DNA of 64,000 bases from Streptomyces fumanus (GCF_014655295.1 NZ_BNBI01000006.1:186001-250000); one strand, 5' to 3'. Positions 51,886 through 59,424 are shown, counted from the first letter of the stretch. Numbers and translations are program-made. The notes: generated by a model not told the origin, from the letters alone.

Positions 51886-52619
51886 GGCCTTGTGCAGTCC
51901 CTTCGCCGGCCAGACGCGCCCGGCTCGTCCCCATCATTGCGAAAGTGCACCCGCCGGGCCACCACGTCCTCGGCGGCCCGCACCACCGGTGTGCCCTGGC
52001 GGAAGGCGTGGGCCCGCAGCAGCAGCAGCGCCTCGGCCAGACTCACCTCGGCCTGCACGCTGATCATCCCGGCGGCCTGGTGCACGACCGCCCGGTAGAG
52101 GTCGGAGCCGTCCTCGGCCGTGGCCGTCCACCGCTCCGCGTTCCGCACGAGTACGGAGGTCAGGGTGTTGGCCACGATCCAGGCGTCGGCGAGGTCCCGC
52201 TCCGGCAGCGGACCGGCCGCGGCGCACTGGAGGGTGAGGGTGCCCAGGCAGGCGCCGCCGATGTGCAGCGGAAGGCAGAAGACCGCCTCGACGCCCGCGC
52301 GCAGGGCCTGCGGCAGCAGCGCGGGCCACCGGTCGGCCGGCACCTTCGTCAGATCGGGCACCAGGACGGCCGCGCACGAGTTCGCCACGTCGGGCCCGGG
52401 TCCCTCGCCCAGGGTGTACTGGAGGTCCTCCAGCACGGTACTGGCCCCGGAGGTGGCCCACAGCAGTTCGCTCGCCCCCTCGCCCATCAGCGCGGACACC
52501 GCGACCCCGTCCACTCCGAGGGAGAGCGCGCAGTCCGCGGGGTCGGCATCGATCAGGCCGCCGCTCGGGGCGAGGCGCAGGGTCTCCACCACGGCGGCCA
52601 GATCGCCTCTGGATGACAT
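51882..52619 (-). CDS. GAF-domain regulator with ANTAR-like C-terminus (3 of 4)
   Basis: 245 residues. GAF domain about 25-170 (EDLQYTLGEGPGPDVANSCAAVLVPDL). The C-terminal YRAVVHQAAGMISVQAEVSLAEALLLLRAHAFRQGTPVVRAAEDVVARRVHF keeps the AxGMI helix and hydrophobic pattern of ANTAR, but not its N-terminal Ser-Arg half. ATG with a GGGAGGTGA site. First gene of the minus-strand unit, directly behind the TAGACT box and the 11-bp palindrome. Confidence 0.85.
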   Translation of the reverse strand: MSSRGDLAAVVETLRLAPSGGLIDADPADCALSLGVDGVAVSALMGEGASELLWATSGASTVLEDLQYTLGEGPGPDVANSCAAVLVPDLTKVPADRWPALLPQALRAGVEAVFCLPLHIGGACLGTLTLQCAAAGPLPERDLADAWIVANTLTSVLVRNAERWTATAEDGSDLYRAVVHQAAGMISVQAEVSLAEALLLLRAHAFRQGTPVVRAAEDVVARRVHFRNDGDEPGASGRRRDCTRP

Positions 52620-52667
52620 GGTCCGTCACCTCCCGCACCCGCCGGTCCCCGCGACGCGGCACCCTTG

Positions 52668-52712
52668 AGTCTAGGGCGGGAATCCGGCCGGTTCTCCCGG
52701 GGAACCGGCCGG
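52668..52712 (-). promoter_or_regulatory. TAGACT -10 box and overlapping palindromic operator
   Basis: On the minus strand TAGACT (52673-52668) is a good -10 box. A perfect inverted repeat CCGGCCGGTTC / GAACCGGCCGG (52684-52694 and 52702-52712, seven-base centre) covers the position of the -35. It is the only striking element in the region between the three minus-strand GAF/ANTAR genes and the divergent fourth one. Confidence 0.45.
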
Positions 52713-52903
52713 GGGCGGGCGGAGGAGTACCCTCGGTGAGAAGACAAGCTGCCCGTACCCAAGAGGACGGAACCGTCCCACTCCAGCTACCTGACATTGG
52801 CTTCCGGTTCCGGGCAGCATCGGCGGTGAATGCCAAGATCGGAACCCGCCGTGTCCGCACGCATTCCCGAGGGCTGCGCCCCTCCCGCCGTCAGCGCCGT
52901 CCC

Positions 52904-53650
52904 ATGACCGGGCACCGGGTGGAGACCGTACTCCTCGCTTCCCGGCACGCCGACCACCCCGCCCCCGCCCGGAGCATCACCCGGGCGTGCCGGGAGGCGC
53001 TCGACGCGCCCTATTCGGTGGGCCTGACCCTGGCGGCGGACGCGGCGCTGGCCCAGCGGGCCTCCCTCGCCGCCGACGGCCCGCTGGCCGAGCGGGGCGA
53101 GGCCCTGCAGATCAACCTCGGCGAGGGACCGTGCATCCAGGCGCTGCGCCGGCACGCGCCGGTGTTCGCCACCGACCTCGACGACCCGGAAGTGACCCGG
53201 TCCTGGCCCGTGTTCGCCGCGCAGGCCCGCGCCCACGGCATCCGGTCGGTCTTCACCGTCCCGGTGGTCAACGGGCCCGGGACCGCCGGGCAGACCGGCC
53301 TCGTCCTCTCCCTGTACGGCGACCGGCCCGGCCGGCTCTCGGACGCCGACCTGGAGACCGCCCGCGCCCACGCCCACGCCGCCGAACTGCTGCTGCTGTC
53401 CACGTTGACGCCGGAGGAGGACGAGGCCGCCTGGGGCCTGCTGCTGCCGGTCGACGCGGTGATCCACCAGGCCACCGGAATGATCAGCTACCGGCACGGG
53501 CTCTCCACCGACCAGGCGGTCGCCCTGCTGCGCGCCCATGCCCACCTGTGCGACGTCGACCTCACCGACCTGTCCTTCTCCGTTGTGCACCACGGGCTGC
53601 GCCTGCCCGAACTCGCCGGTCCGCCGTCGCCCGAGAACTCCGGCCCGTGA
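52904..53650 (+). CDS. GAF-domain regulator with ANTAR-like C-terminus (4 of 4)
   Basis: 248 residues. GAF domain about 20-160 (LQINLGEGPCIQALRRHAPVFATDLDDPEVTRSWPVF) and an ANTAR-like C-terminus (LPVDAVIHQATGMISYRHGLSTDQAVALLRAHAHLCDVDLTDLSFSVVHHG) with the AxGMI motif but lacking the canonical first helix. ATG used; the upstream frame contains no domain. Divergent from the other three, separated by the palindrome. Paralogue of genes 1 and 3. Confidence 0.82.
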   Translation: MTGHRVETVLLASRHADHPAPARSITRACREALDAPYSVGLTLAADAALAQRASLAADGPLAERGEALQINLGEGPCIQALRRHAPVFATDLDDPEVTRSWPVFAAQARAHGIRSVFTVPVVNGPGTAGQTGLVLSLYGDRPGRLSDADLETARAHAHAAELLLLSTLTPEEDEAAWGLLLPVDAVIHQATGMISYRHGLSTDQAVALLRAHAHLCDVDLTDLSFSVVHHGLRLPELAGPPSPENSGP

Positions 53651-53708
53651 CGCTGGACAGGCGGCTCACAGTACGATGATCGGAGGATTTTCGTAGCTGA
53701 GGAGATGC

Positions 53709-54284
53709 GTGCCCGTGCCTGCCCGACTTCCCTCGTGGGCCTGGGTCACCGGTCTGACCGCGGGCGCGCTCGTGGTGGTGACCGCGCTGGCCGTGCAGGC
53801 GGAGCAGGGGCCGCACCCGACGGCCGCGGTGCAGGCCCGGCCCTCCGCCTCGGCGACGGCCGACGCCAAGCCGACGCCCAAGCCCTCGGCGTCGGCGACG
53901 CCCGCCGTGCCGGACGGCTCCGGCACCGGGCGGCGGATCGTGTACGCGCTCGGGGACAAGCGGGTCTGGCTGGTCGACGCGAGCGACGCCACGCGGCGCA
54001 GCTTCACGGTGTGGCCGGGCACGGTCAGCCCCGATCCCGGCAGCTACACGGTGGGCACCCGTACGGAGGCGACCACCGGCTCGGACGGGGTGGAGGTGGA
54101 GCACATCGTGTACTTCGCCCTGGCCGACGGCATCTCGGTCGGCTTCTCCAACGCGGTCGACGGCTCCTCGCCGCCACCGCCCGCCTCCGGCGTGAAGACG
54201 GGCGGCATCCGCGTGCACAAGGCGGACGGCGAGGCGCTCTGGGCGTTCGCGACGGCGGGGACGACGGTCAGCGTGATCGAGTAG
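53709..54284 (+). CDS. Exported L,D-transpeptidase-like protein lacking catalytic residues
   Basis: 191 residues. N-terminal signal anchor (PSWAWVTGLTAGALVVVTALAVQ), a Thr/Pro/Ser-rich linker, and a C-terminal fold matching the YkuD/L,D-transpeptidase pattern (RVWLVDASD...RSFTVWPG...PDPGSYTVGTRTE...TGGIRVHKADGEALWAFATAGTTVSVI). The SHGC-(I/V)-R motif reads TGGIR, so the nucleophilic cysteine and the histidine are lost, and no HG motif is seen upstream. It is likely a cell-envelope binding protein. GTG start after GAGGAG; its 3' end overlaps the convergent DUF2165 gene by 17 bases. Confidence 0.75.
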   Translation: MPVPARLPSWAWVTGLTAGALVVVTALAVQAEQGPHPTAAVQARPSASATADAKPTPKPSASATPAVPDGSGTGRRIVYALGDKRVWLVDASDATRRSFTVWPGTVSPDPGSYTVGTRTEATTGSDGVEVEHIVYFALADGISVGFSNAVDGSSPPPPASGVKTGGIRVHKADGEALWAFATAGTTVSVIE

Positions 54285-54774
54285 CGTCGCCGTCCGGCAG
54301 GTGGTTCACGATCAGGACGACCCCGCTGACCAGGAAGATCCGGGTGGCGGCGTCCAGCCCGTTCCAGTCCCCGGACTGCCACATGGCGAACCACTCACCG
54401 CCGATCCCGATGAACCCGGCCCCGAACAGCAGCATCACCATCAACAGCCCGTACGTGGAGAACCGCCGGGCCCGTCCCGGCTCCCGCCGGGCCCACAGCC
54501 AGGTCCCGTACAGCAGCACGAGCGCGGCGACCGTCTCCCAGACGATGATCAGCACGTACGCGGCGTCCTGCACCCACCGGGTGGTGATCGCCCGCCACAT
54601 CAGATCGTCGTCCTTGAACGTGGTGTCCATGGCGAACACATGCCGCACGAACTCCCGGTTGGTCCCGAAGTCGGTGATGTTCCCGAACGCGACCAGCGTC
54701 ATGTACAACGCGACGACCCCGGTGAGCAACGTGACGGCAAGCCCGAGGGCACGACCCTGAGTTGAAGTGACCAT
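54268..54774 (-). CDS. DUF2165 integral membrane protein
   Basis: 168 residues with four transmembrane helices, e.g. RALGLAVTLLTGVVALYMTLVAFGNITDF and DAAYVLIIVWETVAALVLLYGTWLW, and the conserved IGGEWFAMWQSGDWNG. DUF2165 proteins are small membrane proteins of unknown role. ATG with a GAGAGG-type site; it overlaps the convergent L,D-transpeptidase-like gene by 17 bases. The DUF397 genes are a few bases upstream on the same strand. Confidence 0.85.
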   Translation of the reverse strand: MVTSTQGRALGLAVTLLTGVVALYMTLVAFGNITDFGTNREFVRHVFAMDTTFKDDDLMWRAITTRWVQDAAYVLIIVWETVAALVLLYGTWLWARREPGRARRFSTYGLLMVMLLFGAGFIGIGGEWFAMWQSGDWNGLDAATRIFLVSGVVLIVNHLPDGDATRSR

Positions 54775-54790
54775 GCCCTCTCCCTGCCCC

Positions 54791-55093
54791 TCAGCCCCGC
54801 CCGGCGAACGCGAGGAAGTTCTCCCAGGGGGTGGCGTGGAAGGTGAGGTGGGGGAGGTCGGTGTCCTTGGAGTCACGGATGTGGACGGTGGGGGTAGAAA
54901 GCGCGACTTCGACGCAGTCGGGGCCGTCGTTGCTGCTGTGACTGCTCTTGACCCAGGTCCTGGCCACCTCGACACACTCAGGGCCGTCGTTGCTGCTGTA
55001 GCTGCTCTTGACCCAAGTCGTGGCGACTTCGACGCAGTCGGGCTCGTCGTTGCCGCTGTAGCTGCTCTTCCGCCAGACCAGTGCAGGCGTCAT
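54791..55093 (-). CDS. DUF397 protein with a triplicated N-terminal motif
   Basis: 100 residues, where a single DUF397 protein has about 60. The motif W-x-KSS-(Y/H)-S-x-ND-x-P-x-CVEVA occurs three times in tandem (residues 7-26, 27-46, 47-66), followed by the usual single C-terminal half (TPTVHIRDSKD...WENFLAF). DUF397 proteins are encoded next to WhiJ/Scr1-type HTH regulators and act in development or as partners of them. ATG overlaps the next DUF397 gene's stop (ATGA). Only the first half has been copied. Confidence 0.88.
   Translation of the reverse strand: MTPALVWRKSSYSGNDEPDCVEVATTWVKSSYSSNDGPECVEVARTWVKSSHSSNDGPDCVEVALSTPTVHIRDSKDTDLPHLTFHATPWENFLAFAGRG
54896..55075 (-). repeat. 60-bp tandem repeat, 3 copies, in the DUF397 gene
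   Basis: Three adjacent 60-bp units, each coding for 20 residues (55075-55016, 55015-54956, 54955-54896). Units two and three are nearly identical at DNA level; unit one differs at a few positions, so the copies arose by tandem duplication rather than from separate genes. Confidence 0.9.
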
Positions 55094-55272
55094 GACTGCT
55101 CCATGGCTGCCAGGAATTTGGTCCAGGCGTCGTCGGTGAAGGTGAGGCGTGCGCGGTCCTTGGCCTTGGAGTCGCGGACGTGGACAGTGGGGGCGGTGAT
55201 GGCGACCTCGACGCACGCGGGACCGTCGTTGCTGCTGTAGCTGCTCTTGAACCACTTCAACGCGAGCTTCAT
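55090..55272 (-). CDS. DUF397 domain protein (single copy)
   Basis: 60 residues, a standard DUF397 protein (LKWFKSSYSSNDGPACVEVAITAPTVHVRDSKAKDRARL...WTKFLAAM). Its motif differs from the triplicated paralogue mostly at the ends. ATG overlaps the HTH regulator's stop, and the triplicated gene overlaps its end, so all three genes are translationally coupled. It is presumably the original partner of the regulator. Confidence 0.92.
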   Translation of the reverse strand: MKLALKWFKSSYSSNDGPACVEVAITAPTVHVRDSKAKDRARLTFTDDAWTKFLAAMEQS

Positions 55273-56081
55273 GTCTCTTCTCCCAGAACTTTCTGAATGA
55301 AGGCCAGCGACTCACGGGGCGTGAGGGCCTGCGCTCGGATCATTCCATAGCGCATTTCGAGTTTCTGGACGTCTCGTGGATCGGCGATCACGCGGCTGTA
55401 CAACTGGCCTTCCGAGTGTCCGAGGGTCTTACCGTCCCGGAGCTTCAGCACCTGGAACGACCCGGCCATCCCCGCGTGTTCATCCCGATCGGTCGGCATC
55501 ACCTGGATCACGACATGTCGCATCTGCCCTACCTCCAGCAGATGTTCGAGCTGCCGCCGCATCACCATTTTGCCCCCGATCGGCCTGCGCAGCGTCACCT
55601 CCTCCTGAACGAAGGTGAGCATGGCGTGGGGTACACGGTCGAAAATGGCCTTCCGGGCCATGCGCCCTGCTACATGCCGCTCGATCTCCTCCTCCGTGTA
55701 CGCAGGTCGCCGCATCACAAACAACGCGCGGGCGTACTCCTCCGTCTGCAATAGGCCGTACACGTGCAGCGCTTCGTAGGCCCCCAGATCGACGGCCTCC
55801 GCCTCCAGCTTGGCCAAGTCCCGGACGTTCTTGGGATACCGAGCCCGCTCCACATCCTCCTTCATGCCGGCGATCTTGCCGTCCGCGCCGAGGGCCTCGT
55901 CCGTCGCGTCGAGGAACTCCGGCTTGGGGACGCGGCGGCCGCGTTCCACCGAGGAGACCATTTCCTCGCTGTAGCCGATGGCCGCGCCGAGTTCGACCTG
56001 CCGCATGCCCGCGGCCTCGCGCCAGAGTTTGATCTGCCGGCCGACCGCCTTGAGCACGGCCGCCGCCTCTTCGTCTTCCAC
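55269..56081 (-). CDS. WhiJ/Scr1-type HTH regulator (XRE with DUF5753)
   Basis: 270 residues. N-terminal XRE HTH (KLWREAAGMRQVELGAAIGYSEEMVSSVERGRRVPKPEFL) and a DUF5753 ligand/partner domain (about 90-265: LGAYEALHVYGLLQTEEYARALF, MVMRRQLEHLLEVG, HSEGQLYSRVIADPRDV). WhiJ and its paralogues repress sporulation or antibiotic genes and pair with DUF397 proteins. The GTG start is chosen for the strong GGAGG seven bases upstream; the frame is open for 38 further codons without domain similarity. First gene of the coupled DUF397 unit. Confidence 0.9.
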   Translation of the reverse strand: MEDEEAAAVLKAVGRQIKLWREAAGMRQVELGAAIGYSEEMVSSVERGRRVPKPEFLDATDEALGADGKIAGMKEDVERARYPKNVRDLAKLEAEAVDLGAYEALHVYGLLQTEEYARALFVMRRPAYTEEEIERHVAGRMARKAIFDRVPHAMLTFVQEEVTLRRPIGGKMVMRRQLEHLLEVGQMRHVVIQVMPTDRDEHAGMAGSFQVLKLRDGKTLGHSEGQLYSRVIADPRDVQKLEMRYGMIRAQALTPRESLAFIQKVLGEET

Positions 56082-56193
56082 CTCTGCCCTCCCGTCGTAC
56101 CGACCGTACGGCCACGTTCGGCGCCCGGACAGTGACCGTGCGTACTGTGGCCAAGGCTGTTCACGGTAGGGATGGGACGCCACGCTGGGTGAC

Positions 56194-56598
56194 ATGACCG
56201 GTAAATCCGCCCCCGAAATGACGATCCTGTTGTCCGCGACCCGCAGGGGGGCACGGCTAGCCCGACTGCTGACGGAGCGTCAACTCAAGGACTGGGACGT
56301 GCCGTCGGCAGAGGCGACGCACGTCGCGGCCGAGCTGGCGGCCAACGCCGTGCTGCACGGCCGCGTACCCGGCCGCGACTTCCGCCTCTCCCTGTCACGC
56401 AGTGACACCGGCACGGTCCGTATCGAGGTCACCGACGCCCGGTGCGAGAGGATCCCGCGTGTCCAGGACCCCGCGCTGGCGGAGAGCGGCCGGGGGCTGC
56501 TCATCGTGGAGGCATACGCGGACCGCTGGGGCTTCGAGCGCACGGGCCCGGTGAAAACGGTGTGGGCGGAGGTGGCACCGGACCGTGGGGACCTGTGA
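56194..56598 (+). CDS. RsbW-like ATPase of the whiJ/abaA-type cluster
   Basis: 134 residues with GHKL motifs THVAAELAANAVLHG, EVTDARCERIP and ESGRGLLIVEAYADRWGFE. Such ATPases lie divergently beside WhiJ-type HTH genes in many streptomycetes (the abaA orfA arrangement), completing the HTH, DUF397 and ATPase trio. It may act as an anti-sigma kinase or bind the HTH partner. ATG start. The 112-nt divergent gap holds the likely shared operator. Confidence 0.88.
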   Translation: MTGKSAPEMTILLSATRRGARLARLLTERQLKDWDVPSAEATHVAAELAANAVLHGRVPGRDFRLSLSRSDTGTVRIEVTDARCERIPRVQDPALAESGRGLLIVEAYADRWGFERTGPVKTVWAEVAPDRGDL

Positions 56599-56761
56599 GT
56601 TGGTCGGAGCGACGCCGGGGACCTCACGAACTCGTGAACGGGCTGCCGGATATCCACACCCCTTCCACACCGGCCCGGCATCCTTCTTGTCCTGAACGGG
56701 GCGTCCCCATTCGATTACAGTGCTGGACGTCGTACGTACGGACGGTGCCCGGGGAGGTCAA

Positions 56762-57877
56762 GTGGGTGCGACTGCCGGTGCCGTCTGGGGCCGTGCCGAG
56801 CAGCAGGACTTCCGGAGCCGGGTGCGCGGCACCCTCCTCGGCGTGGCCGTAGGAGACGCGCTCGGCGCCCCCGTGGACGGCATGGCACCGGAGGAGATCC
56901 GCGCGGCGCACGGCGCGGAAGGCATCGTCGACCTGGCCGTCGCGTACGGCCGGCGCGGTGCCGTCACCCACCTCACCCAGCTCACCCTGTTCTCCGTCGA
57001 CGGGCTGATCCGCGCCCAGGTCCGCCGGGACACCGGCGCCTGGCACCCGCCGACCGACCTGCACCGGGCGTATCTGCGGTGGGCGGCCACCCAGCGCGAC
57101 TGGGGCCCCGACGAGCGCCGCAAGGAGGACGGCTGGCTGGCCCGGGAGGAGTGGCTCTACGCCCGCCGGGAGCCGCCCCGCGCCCTGCTGCTCGGCCTCG
57201 GTGACGCCACCATGGGGACGCCCGAGACGCCGAAGAACCCGGGGGAGCGGGGCCCGGAGGCCGCCGCCCGGTCCGCCCCGTTCGGGCTGCTCGTCGGCTG
57301 GGAGCCGCAGCTCGTCGCCCAGTTGGCCGTCGAGTGCGCGGCGCAGACCCACGGCCACCCCACCGCCCGTCTCGCGGCGGGCGCGTACGCCCTCGCCGTG
57401 CACGGACTCGCCCGCGGCGAGAGCCTGGACGCCGCCGTGCAGCGCGCGCTCGCCCTGCTGGCCGCCCGCCCCGGCCACCCGCCGGTCACCGACGCCCTCC
57501 AGCGCGCCCTCGGCGCCGTGCGCCAGGGCATGCCCACCCCGGGGCGGGTCGCCGAACTGGCCGGCGCGGGCACCGCGGAGGGCCTGGTCGCCGCCGCCGT
57601 GTACTGCGCCCTGGTCGGCGAGGACGTCCGGCACGGCCTGCGGCTGGCCGTCAACCACGGCGGGCCCGCCGCCGCGGCCGGCGCCCTGACCGGGGGACTG
57701 CTCGGCGCGCTGCACGGCGAGACGGCCCTGCCGCCGGCCTGGCTGGCGGAGCTGGAGGGGCGGCCCACGATCCTGGAACTGGCCGACGACTTCGCCATGG
57801 AGATGACCCAGGGCCCGGCCCTGCACGGCCCGGCCGGTGCCTCCCCGGCCTGGCTGGCGCGGTACCCGAGGGCCTGA
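56762..57877 (+). CDS. ADP-ribosylglycohydrolase-fold protein with degraded metal-binding motifs
   Basis: 371 residues. The all-helical fold is clear from RVRGTLLGVAVGDALGAPVDGMAPEEIRAAHG onward. However, the metal motif TDDT reads THLT (AVTHLTQLTLFSVDGLI) and the second motif, usually NHDGDSDSTG, reads NHGGPAAAAG. The Asp residues that hold both magnesium ions are therefore missing. It is probably not an active hydrolase but a binding protein. GTG start with GGGAGG four bases upstream; an in-frame GTG at 56720 is less well placed. Alone, on the same strand as the TM2 genes. Confidence 0.85.
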   Translation: MGATAGAVWGRAEQQDFRSRVRGTLLGVAVGDALGAPVDGMAPEEIRAAHGAEGIVDLAVAYGRRGAVTHLTQLTLFSVDGLIRAQVRRDTGAWHPPTDLHRAYLRWAATQRDWGPDERRKEDGWLAREEWLYARREPPRALLLGLGDATMGTPETPKNPGERGPEAAARSAPFGLLVGWEPQLVAQLAVECAAQTHGHPTARLAAGAYALAVHGLARGESLDAAVQRALALLAARPGHPPVTDALQRALGAVRQGMPTPGRVAELAGAGTAEGLVAAAVYCALVGEDVRHGLRLAVNHGGPAAAAGALTGGLLGALHGETALPPAWLAELEGRPTILELADDFAMEMTQGPALHGPAGASPAWLARYPRA

Positions 57878-57949
57878 CCGGCTTTCCCCCGGCTCGGCGT
57901 CTGCTGCAAGATGACCTGATCACGCACGCGTCCCACCGGGGGAGAACAA

Positions 57950-58495
57950 GTGTCCGAACAGGACCAGCCACAGCCACCGCAGCAGCCACAGCCGCCGCAA
58001 CAGCCGCCCTCCCAGCCCGGATACGGGTATCCCGGCGGCGGCCCCTACGCCGGCGGCCCGCACCCCGGTGGTCCCCCGCCCGGCGGCGCCTACCAGCAGC
58101 CCGGCTACGGATACCAGGGCTACCCGCCCCCCGGCGGCTACCCGCCCCCGCCCCCCGGCAGCTACCCGCCCCCGCCCCCCGGCGGCTACCCACCCCCGGG
58201 CGGCTACCCCGGCGCCGTCCCTCCCGGCACCTACACCGGCGACCCCTACGCGCCCTACGGCTACGACCCCCTCGGCCGCCCGTACAGCGAGAAGTCGAAG
58301 ATCGTCGCCGGTGTCCTCCAGTTCGTGCTCGGCACCTTCGGCGTCGGACGCTTCTACATAGGCCATGTCGGCATCGGCCTCGCCCAGTTGTTCACCTGCG
58401 GCGGCCTCGGGATCTGGGCGCTGATCGACGGCATCATCCTGGTCACCGGCAACGAGACCACCGACGCGCAGGGCCGGGTGCTGCGCGGTGGCTGA
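57950..58495 (+). CDS. TM2-domain membrane protein with Pro/Gly-rich N-terminus
   Basis: 181 residues. The first 105 are Gln/Pro/Tyr/Gly-rich (YPPPPPGSYPPPPPGGYPPPGG-like), followed by a TM2 domain: DPLGRPYSEKSKIVAGVLQFVLGTFGVGRFYIGHVGIGLAQLFTCGGLGIWALIDGIIL with the DRFY-like motif between two helices. TM2 proteins are of unknown function. GTG start after GGGGGAGAA. It overlaps the DUF2752 gene by eight bases; a second TM2 gene follows. The cytosolic tail may bind partners. Confidence 0.87.
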   Translation: MSEQDQPQPPQQPQPPQQPPSQPGYGYPGGGPYAGGPHPGGPPPGGAYQQPGYGYQGYPPPGGYPPPPPGSYPPPPPGGYPPPGGYPGAVPPGTYTGDPYAPYGYDPLGRPYSEKSKIVAGVLQFVLGTFGVGRFYIGHVGIGLAQLFTCGGLGIWALIDGIILVTGNETTDAQGRVLRGG

Positions 58496-58871
58496 GGCGA
58501 CGGCGGCCGCACCCCTCGCCGTCCTCACGGCGGGGGCGGCCGGCGCCGCGTACCTCTACACCACCGACCCGCACCAGTCCGGGCAGTTCCTGCCCCCGTG
58601 CCCGTTCCACCTGGTGACGGGCCTGCTCTGCCCGGCCTGCGGCGGCACCCGCATGGTGTACGACCTGATGCACGGCCACCTCGCCCAGGCGTGGGCGGAC
58701 AACCGGCTCCTGCTGCTCGCCGCCCCGTTCGCCCTCGCGCTGCTGGCCCGCTGGAGCTGGGAGGGGCTGCGCGGACGTCGCTGGAGCCCCCGCCTCGGCC
58801 GCCGTACGCAGGCCGCGATCCTCGTGACCGCCGTCGTCTGGACCGTGGCCCGCAATCTCGTCGGCCCCTGA
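58488..58871 (+). CDS. DUF2752 membrane protein
   Basis: 127 residues with hydrophobic segments and the DUF2752 signature FLPPCPFHLVTGLLCPACGGTRMVYDLMHGHLAQAWADN, including the CPxCGGTR motif. These proteins are commonly linked to TM2 proteins in actinomycetes. GTG start, overlapping the TM2 gene by eight bases, indicates joint production. Function unknown. Confidence 0.87.
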   Translation: MAEATAAAPLAVLTAGAAGAAYLYTTDPHQSGQFLPPCPFHLVTGLLCPACGGTRMVYDLMHGHLAQAWADNRLLLLAAPFALALLARWSWEGLRGRRWSPRLGRRTQAAILVTAVVWTVARNLVGP

Positions 58872-59048
58872 CGACCGCGTTTGATCACGGTACTGGCACG
58901 ATCTCTTCACCGCAGTCCCCCCAGCCCCCTCGGCCTCCCTATGCTCACCCCTCACAGGGGGGAACCGCCGGGTGCCGTGTCAGGGCGCGCCCGGTGACGA
59001 CGCATGACGTACGTACCTCCTGCCACCACCAGGACACTCCGTCCCGGT

Positions 59049-59062
59049 GTTTCACGTAAAAC
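59049..59062. promoter_or_regulatory. parS-like site (ParB binding)
   Basis: GTTTCACGTAAAAC differs by one base from the streptomycete parS 14-mer GTTTCACGTGAAAC. It sits 17 bases upstream of the second TM2 gene's ATG. Confidence 0.45.
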
Positions 59063-59079
59063 CATCAGGAGCAGTACTC

Positions 59080-59343
59080 ATGACCGTCCCCACCCCCGAG
59101 GCCCCTTACGGCGTCGACCCGCTCGGCCGCCCGTACTCGGACAAGTCCAAGATCGTGGCGGGGCTCCTCCAGATCTTCCTCGGCGGCCTCGGCATCGGAC
59201 GTTTCTACGTCGGTTCCGTCGGCGTGGGCATAGCCCAGCTTCTCACCTGCGGCGGCCTCGGTATCTGGGCGCTGATCGACGGCATCCTCTTCCTCACCAG
59301 CAAGGACCGCACCGACAAGCAGGGCCGCGTGCTGCGCGGCTGA
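59080..59343 (+). CDS. TM2-domain membrane protein (short paralogue)
   Basis: 87 residues. The TM2 domain (DPLGRPYSDKSKIVAGLLQIFLGGLGIGRFYVGSVGVGIAQLLTCGGLGIWALIDGI) is highly similar to the C-terminal half of the 57950 protein, but without the Pro/Gly-rich region. ATG has AGGAG eight bases upstream; an in-frame GTG at 59047 would add 11 residues overlapping the parS-like site. A tandem duplication around the DUF2752 gene is likely. Confidence 0.88.
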   Translation: MTVPTPEAPYGVDPLGRPYSDKSKIVAGLLQIFLGGLGIGRFYVGSVGVGIAQLLTCGGLGIWALIDGILFLTSKDRTDKQGRVLRG

Positions 59344-59361
59344 CCCGGACGGCCATGACCA

Positions 59362-59402
59362 GGGCCCCGTACCCCCGCGAGCGAGCCGGGGATACGGGGC
59401 CC
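59362..59402. terminator. Bidirectional terminator
   Basis: GGGCCCCGTA and TACGGGGCCC pair perfectly, with further CCCC/GGGG pairing inside. It lies between the convergent TM2 and symporter genes. Confidence 0.75.
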
Positions 59403-59424
59403 TCGTCACCTACACCTCCGCGGC

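Noticed and set aside
54896..55075. CRISPR-like repeat array
   Set aside because: The units are directly adjacent without spacers and encode a conserved protein motif.
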